Positions 57,341 through 64,000 of a DNA stretch of 64,000 nt are shown in pieces (position 1 is the stretch's first letter; the number at the start of each line of letters is the position of its first letter). The position numbers and the translations under genes are program-made. The notes beneath the pieces were generated by a model, which had not been told where the DNA came from, searched no databases, and worked only from the letters and a program-made list of their open reading frames with translations. The DNA is from Cladorhizidae sp. MBARI D1340-BT2 (taxonomy: Eukaryota > Porifera > Demospongiae > Poecilosclerida > Cladorhizidae): positions 6,861,173 to 6,925,172 of the forward strand of contig JAQNBH010000004.1 of NCBI GenBank assembly GCA_028752905.1, given 5' to 3'.

Positions 57341-60300
57341 ATGTCACTCATAACTTCACCTCACATGCTCTTACTAGCTGACATGTCACTTATAACTTCA
57401 CCTCACATGCTCTTACTAGCTGACATGTCACTCATAACTTCACCTCACATGCTCTTACTAGCTGACATGTCACTTATAACTTCACCTCACATGCTCTTAC
57501 TAGCTGACATGTCACTCATACCTTCACCTCACATGCTCTTACTAGCTGACATGTCACTCATAACTTCACCTCACATGCTCTTACTAGCTGACATGTCACT
57601 CATAACTTCACCTCACATGCTCTTACTAGCTGATATGTCACTCATAACTATACCTCACATGCTCTTACTAGCTGACATGTCACTTATAACTTCACCTCAC
57701 ATGCTCTTACTAGCTGACATGTCACTCATACCTTCACCTCACATGCTCTTACTAGCTGACATGTCACTCATAACTTCACCTCACATGCTCTTACTAGCTG
57801 ACATGTCACTCATAACTTCACCTCACATGCTCTTACTAGCTGACATGTCACTCATAACTTCACCTCACATGCTCTTACTAGCTGACATGTCACTCATAAC
57901 TTCACCTCACATGCTCTTACTAGCTGACATGTCACTTATAACTTCACCTCACATGCTCTTACTAGCTGTCATGTCACTCATAACTTAACCTCACATGCTC
58001 TTATTAGTTGACATGTCACTTATAACTTCACATCACATGCTCTTACTAGCTGACATGTCACTCATACCTTCACCTCACATGCTCTTACTAGCTGACATGT
58101 CACTCATAACTTCACCTCACATGCTCTTACTAGCTGACATGTCACTCATAACTTCACCTCACATGCTCTTACTAGCTGACATGTCACTCATAACTTCACC
58201 TCACATGCTTTTACTAGCTGACATGTCACTCATAACTTCACCTCACATGCTCTTACTAGCTGACATGTCACTCATAACTTCACCTCACATGCTCTTACTA
58301 GCTGACATGTCACTCATAACTTCACCTCACATGCTCTTACCAGCTGACATGACATTCATAACTTCACCTCACATGCTCTTACTAGCTGACATGTCACTCA
58401 TAACTTCACCTCACATGCTCTTACTAGCTGACATGTCACACATAACTTCACCTCACATGCTCTTACTAGCTGACATGTCACTCATAACTTCATCTCACAT
58501 GCTCTTACTAGCTGACATGACATTCATAACTTCACCTCACATGCTCTTACTAGCTGACATGTCACTCATAACTTCACCTCACATGCTCTTGGTAGCTGAC
58601 ATGTCACTCATAACTTCACCTCACATGCTCTTACTAGCTGAAATGTCACTCATAACTTCACCTCACATGCTCTTAATAGCTGACATGTCACTCATAACTT
58701 TACCTCACATGCTCTTACTAGCTGACATGTCATTCATAACTTCACATCACATGCTCTTACTAGCTGACATGTCACTCATAACTTCACCTCACATGCTCTT
58801 ACTAGCTGACATGTCACTCATAACTTCACCTCACATGCTCTTACTAGCTGACATGTCACGCATAAATTCACCTCACATGCTCTTACTAGCTGACATGTCA
58901 CTCATAACTTCACCTCACATGCTCTTACTAGCTGACATGTCACTCATAACTTCACCTCACATGTTCTTAATAACTGACATGTCACTCATAACTTCAACTC
59001 ACATGCTATTACTAGCTGACATGTCACTCATAACTTCACCTCACATGCTCTTACTAGCTGACATGTCACTCATAATCACATGCTCTTACTAGCTGACATG
59101 TCACTCATAACTTCACCTCACATGCTCTTACTAGCTGACATGTCACTCATAACTTCCCTCACATGCTCTTACTATCTGACATGTCACTCATAACTTCACC
59201 TCACATGCTCTTACTAGCTGACATGTCACTCATAACTTCACCTCACATGCTCTTACTAGCTGACATGTCACTCATAACTTCACCTCACATGCTCTTACTA
59301 GCTGACATGTCACTTATAACTTCACCTCACATGCTCTTACTAGCTGACATGTCACTCATAACTTCACCTCACATGCTCTTACTAGCTGACATGTCACTTA
59401 TAACTTCACCTCACATGCTCTTACTAGCTGACATGTCACTCATACCTTCACCTCACATGCTCTTACTAGCTGACATGTCACTCATAACTTCACCTCACAT
59501 GCTCTTACTAGCTGACATGTCACTCATAACTTCACCTCACATGCTCTTACTAGCTGACATGTCACTCATAACTTCACCTCACATGCTCTTACTAGCTGAC
59601 ATGTCACTCATAACTTCACCTCACATGCTCTTACTAGCTGACATGTCACTCATAACTTCACCTCACATGCTCTTACTAGCTGACATGTCACTTATAACTT
59701 CACCTCACATGCTCTTACTAGCTGTCATGTCACTCATAACTTCACCTCACATGCTCTTATTAGCTGACATGTCACTTATAACTTCACATCACATGCTCTT
59801 ACTAGCTGACATGTCACTCATACCTTCACCTCACATGCTCTTACTAGCTGACATGTCACTCATAACTTCACCTCACATGCTCTTACTAGCTGACATGTCA
59901 CTCATAACTTCACCTCACATGCTCTTACTAGCTGACATGTCACTCATAACTTCACCTCACATGCTTTTACTAGCTGACATGTCACTCATAACTTCACCTC
60001 ACATGCTCTTACTAGCTGACATGTCACTCATAACTTCACCTCACATGCTCTTACTAGCTGACATGTCACTCATAACTTCACCTCACATGCTCTTACCATC
60101 TTACCAGCTGACATGACATTCATAACTTCACCTCACATGCTCTTACTAGCTGACATGTCACTCATAACTTCACCTCACATGCTCTTACTAGCTGACATGT
60201 CACACATAACTTCACCTCACATGCTCTTACTAGCTGACATGTCACTCATAACTTCATCTCACATGCTCTTACTAGCTGACATGACATTCATAACTTCACC

Positions 60301-60574
60301 TCACATGCTCTTACTAGCTGACATGTCACTCATAACTTCACCTCACATGCTCTTGGTAGCTGACATGTCACTCATAACTTCACCTCACATGCTCTTACTA
60401 GCTGAAATGTCACTCATAACTTCACCTCACATGCTCTTAATAGCTGACATGTCACTCATAACTTTACCTCACATGCTCTTACTAGCTGACATGTCATTCA
60501 TAACTTCACATCACATGCTCTTACTAGCTGACATGTCACTCATAACTTCACCTCACATGCTCTTACTAGCTGAC
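57341..60574. repeat. HOR copies, monomers only
   Basis: ATGACATT pairs lie at 58349/58517 and 60113/60281. Their spacing of 1,764 bp is 42 monomers of 42 bp. CACGCATAAATT is at 58853. A TTAACC substitution at 57986 makes a stop in the open frame. A truncated monomer lies near 59072 (ATAATCACATGCTC), and an 8-bp partial duplication near 60097 (CTTACCATCTTACCAGC). No unique sequence was seen. Confidence 0.75.
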
Positions 60575-62328
60575 ATGTCACTCATACCTTCACCTCACAT
60601 GCTCTTACTAGCTGACATGTCACTCATAACTTCACCTCACATGCTCTTACTAGCTGACATGTCACTCATAACTTCATCTCACATGCTCTTACTAGCTGAC
60701 ATGTCACTCATAACTTCACCTCACATGCTCTTACTAGCTGACCTGTCACTCATAACTTCACCTCACATGCTCTTACTAGCTGACATGTCACTCATAACTT
60801 CACCTCACATGCTCTTACTAGCTGACATGTCACGCATAAATTCACCTCACATGCTCTTACTAGCTGACATGTCACTCATAACTTCACTTACATGCTCTTA
60901 CTAGCTGACATGTCACTCATAACTTCACCTCACATGCTCTTAATAACTGACATGTCACTCATAACTTCAACTCACATGCTATTACTAGCTGACATGTCAC
61001 TCATAACTTCACCTCACATGCTCTTACTAGCTGAAATGTCACTCATAACTTCACCTCACATGCTCTTACTAGCTGACATGTCACTCATAACTTCACCTCA
61101 CATGCTCTTACTAGCTGACATGTCACTCATAACTTCACCTCACATGCTCTTACTATCTGACATGTCACTCATAACTTCACCTCACATGCTCTTACTAGCT
61201 GACATGTCACTCATAACTTCACCTCACATGCTCTTACTAGCTGACATGTCACTCATAACTTCACCTCACATGCTCTTACTAGCTGACATGTCACTTATAA
61301 CTTCACCTCACATGCTCTTACTAGCTGTCATGTCACTCATAACTTCACCTCACATGCTCTTATTAGCTGACATGTCACTTATAACTTCACATCACATGCT
61401 CTTACTAGCTGACATGTCACTCATACCTTCACCTCACATGCTCTTACTATCTGACATGTCACTCATAACTTCACCTCACATGCTCTTACTAGCTGACATG
61501 TCACTCATAACTTCACCTCACATGCTCTTACTAGCTGACATGTCACTCATAACTTCATCTCACATGCTTTTACTAGCTGACATGTCACTCATAACTTCAC
61601 CTCACATGCTCTTACTAGCTGACATGTCACTCATAACTTCACCTCACATGCTCTTACTAGCTGACATGTCACTCATAACTTCACCTCGCATGCTCTTACC
61701 AGCTGACATGACATTCATAACTTCACCTCACATGCTCTTACTAGCTGACATGTCACTCATAACTTCACCTCACATGCTCTTACTAGCTGACATGTCACAC
61801 ATTACTTCACCTCACATGCTCTTACTAGCTGACATGTCACTCATAACTTCATCTCACATGCTCTTACTAGCTGACATGACATTCATAACTTCACCTCACA
61901 TGCTCTTACTAGCTGACATGTCACTCATAACTTCACCTCACATGCTCTTGGTAGCTGACATGTCACTCATAACTTCACCTCACATGCGTCTTACTAGCTG
62001 ACATGTCACTCATAACTTCACCTCACATGCTCTTAATAGCTGACATGTCACTCATAACTTCACCTCACATGCTCTTACTAGCTGACATGTCATTCATAAC
62101 TTCACATCACATGCTCTTACTAGCTGACATGTCACTCATAACTTCACCTCACATGCTATTACTAGCTGACATGTCACTCATAACTTCACTCACATGCTCT
62201 TACTAGCTGACATGTCACACATAACTTCACCTCACATGCTCTTACTAGCTGACATGTCACTCATAACTTCACCTCACATGCTCTTACTAGCTGACATGAC
62301 ATTCATAACTTCACCTCACATGCTCTTA
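60575..62328. repeat. Long-range duplicated block, right copy
   Basis: Matches 19958-21712 at offset 40,617, changing to 40,616 after a one-base deletion near 60888 (TTCACTTACATG). It carries the shared ACACATTACT and CATGCGTCTTACT marks. It differs by GAAATG at 61035. It ends where the array switches from ATGACATT (62296) straight to a TTAATAACTG unit, skipping about 14 monomers of the canonical order. Confidence 0.85.
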
Positions 62329-63180
62329 ATAACTGACATGTCACTCATAACTTCAACTCACATGCTATTACTAGCTGACATGTCACTCATAACTTCACCT
62401 CACATGCTCTTACTAGCTGACATGTCACTCATAACTTCACCTCACATGCTCTTACTAGCTGACATGTCACTCATAACTTCACCTCACATGCTCTTACTAG
62501 CTGACATGTCACTCATAACTTCACCTCACATGCTCTTACTATCTGACATGTCACTCATAACTTCACCTCACATGCTCTTACTAGCTGACATGTCACTCAT
62601 AACTTCACCTCACATGCTCTTACTAGCTGACATGTCACTCATAACTTCACCTCACATGCTCTTACTAGCTGACATGTCACTTATAACTTCACCTCACATG
62701 CTCTTACTAGCTGTCATGTCACTCATAACTTCACCTCACATGCTCTTATTAGCTGACATGTCACTTATAACTTCACATCACATGCTCTTACTAGCTGACA
62801 TGTCACTCATACCTTCACCTCACATGCTCTTACTATCTGACATGTCACTCATAACTTCACCTCACATGCTCTTACTAGCTGACATGTCACTCATAACTTC
62901 ACCTCACATGCTCTTACTAGCTGACATGTCACTCATAACTTCATCTCACATGCTTTTACTAGCTGACATGTCACTCATAACTTCACCTCACATGCTCTTA
63001 CTAGCTGACATGTCACTCATAACTTCACCTCACATGCTCTTACTAGCTGACATGTCACTCATAACTTCACCTCGCATGCTCTTACCAGCTGACATGACAT
63101 TCATAACTTCACCTCACATGCTCTTACTAGCTGACATGTCACTCATAACTTCACCTCACATGCTCTTACTAGCTGACATG
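62329..63180. repeat. HOR part following a junction
   Basis: Runs in canonical order from TTAATAACTG and TTCAACTC through CTATCTG, CTGTCATG, TTATTAG, CACATCAC and CATACC to CCTCGCATG..CCAGCTG and ATGACATT at 63094. This is monomers 16 to 32 of the 35-unit order, plus a few extra monomers. No unique sequence was seen. Confidence 0.75.
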
Positions 63181-64000
63181 TCACACATAACTTCACCTCA
63201 CACCTCACATGCTCTTACTAGCTGACATGTCACTCATAACTTCATCTCACATGCTCTTACTAGCTGACATGACATTCATAACTTCACCTCACACCTCACA
63301 TGCTCTTACTAGCTGACATGTCACTCATAACTTCACCTCACATGCTCTTGGTAGCTGACATGTCACTCATAACTTCACCTCACATGCTCTTACTAGCTGA
63401 CATGTCACTCATAACACCTCACATGCTCTTAATAGCTGACATGTCACTCATAACTTCACCTCACATGCTCTTACTAGCTGACATGTCACTCATAACTTCA
63501 CCTCACATGCTCTTACTATCTGACATGTCACTCATAACTTCACCTCACATGCTCTTACTAGCTGACATGTCACTCATAACTTCACCTCACATGCTCTCAC
63601 TAGCTGACATGTCACTCATAACTTCACCTCACATGCTCTTACTAGCTGACATGTCACTCATAACTTCACCTCACATGCTCTTACTAGCTGACATGTCACT
63701 TATAACTTCACCTCACATGCTCTTACTAGCTGACATGTCACTCATAACTTCACCTCACATGCTCTTACTAGCTGACATGTCACTTATAACTTCACCTCAC
63801 ATGCTCTTAATAGCTGACATGTCACTCATAACTTCACCTCACATGCTCTTACTAGCTGACATGTCACTCATAACTTCACCTCACATGCTCTTACTAGCTG
63901 ACATGTCACTCATAACTTCACCTCACATGCTCTTACTAGCTGACATGTCACTCATAACTATACCTCACATTCTCTTACTAGCTGACATGTCACTTATAAC
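63181..64000. repeat. Block resembling 10541-11360
   Basis: Starts at the same register as 10541 (offset 52,640), with two 7-bp CCTCACA insertions near 63191 and 63285 matching those near 10555 and 10647. It then differs by a 10-bp loss near 63415 (ATAACACCTC). It reaches the shared pair ACTATACC + CACATTCTCTTACT at 63958-63976, matching 11326-11345. The block is cut by the window end. Confidence 0.75.

Larger units (their letters stand above)
1..64000. repeat. 42-bp satellite array filling the window
   Basis: Every part of the window is the same 42-bp monomer in direct orientation; a clean consensus copy is 56-97. The monomer begins ATGTCACTCATAACTTCACC and ends CTTACTAGCTGAC. About 1,520 copies fit (64,000/42). 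Composition of the consensus is 11 A, 13 T, 4 G and 14 C. Most monomers differ from consensus at none to three positions, and the differences recur at ordered places. No unique sequence, poly-A tract, transposon terminus or inverted monomer was seen. Both ends of the window lie inside the array, so its full length is unknown. Such arrays belong to eukaryotic heterochromatin; the chromosomal setting and species are not determinable here. I do not recognise the satellite family. Confidence 0.98.

Noticed and set aside
14..63225. Many long + strand open frames (up to 952 codons)
   Set aside because: They follow from a stop-free 42-bp monomer (14 codons). They start and end at monomer indels, have no non-repetitive portion, no start context or intron signals, and one frame is interrupted about 90 times. 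None is annotated as a gene.
1..64000. CRISPR array (short direct repeats)
   Set aside because: Repeats are contiguous with no unique spacers, the 42-bp period is the whole unit, and no cas-like gene is present.
1..64000. Alpha satellite or CENP-B box
   Set aside because: The period is 42 bp, not about 171 bp, and the CpG-free monomer cannot contain the CpG-bearing CENP-B box.
1..64000. Coding VNTR exon (mucin-like or silk-like protein)
   Set aside because: Frame-shifting indels and nonsense changes are common and are copied along with duplicated blocks, which shows no reading-frame constraint.
1..64000. Transposon, tRNA or rRNA insertion within the array
   Set aside because: Every 60-base line reads as the monomer with small changes; no foreign stretch longer than a few bases was found on either strand.

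Overview
The whole 64 kb window is one uninterrupted tandem satellite array. No gene, RNA gene, mobile element, CRISPR array or unique sequence can be supported in it. The monomer is 42 bp; a clean consensus copy lies at 56-97. About 1,520 head-to-tail copies run in one orientation with no inversion. A monomer read from its ATG gives 14 codons (MSLITSPHMLLLAD). Because 42 is a multiple of three, one of the six frames stays open by arithmetic alone, and this produces long reading frames that are not genes. Monomer GC is 18/42, with 14 C against 4 G on the + strand.

Tens of kilobases of satellite, with higher-order structure and nested segmental duplications, point to a eukaryotic chromosome in a heterochromatic setting (centromeric, pericentromeric, subtelomeric or sex-chromosomal). 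The window does not decide which. I do not recognise the family and cannot name the species. It is not human alpha satellite (171 bp), not a telomere repeat and not any microsatellite I know.

Monomer variants recur in a fixed order, so the array is a higher-order repeat (HOR). The cleanest unit is 2651-4120: 35 monomers, 1,470 bp. Its landmarks are paired ATGACATT units four monomers apart, GGTAGC, GAAATG, TTAATAGC, CATTCATAA+CACATCAC, CATACC, GACCTG, CACGCATAAATT, TTAATAACTG, CTATCTG, CTGTCATG, TTATTAG and CCTCGCATG..CCAGCTG. Elsewhere the unit is 34-46 monomers long through gain or loss of monomers, or is broken by frame-shifting indels.

Larger duplications sit on top of the HOR. From left to right: 1-2386 recurs at 12609-14994. 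15142-19830 is two copies of a 2,328-bp period. 17981-24449 recurs immediately as 24450-31505. 30303-39543 recurs as 42912-50351, the first copy carrying an extra 1,709-bp tandem duplication. 50111-54620 has a 2,682-bp period. 54761-57340 has a 1,290-bp period. 19958-21712 recurs about 40.6 kb away at 60575-62328. 10541 onward resembles 63181 to the end. The remaining stretches (4121-12075, 39544-42911, 57341-60574, 62329-63180) are mosaics of the same monomers.

No part of the window shows genes working together. What can be read is the history of the array: unequal exchange at monomer, HOR and multi-kilobase scale. All alignments were made by eye from the variant landmarks, so block boundaries are good to about one monomer and 'identical' means no difference was seen at the landmarks compared.
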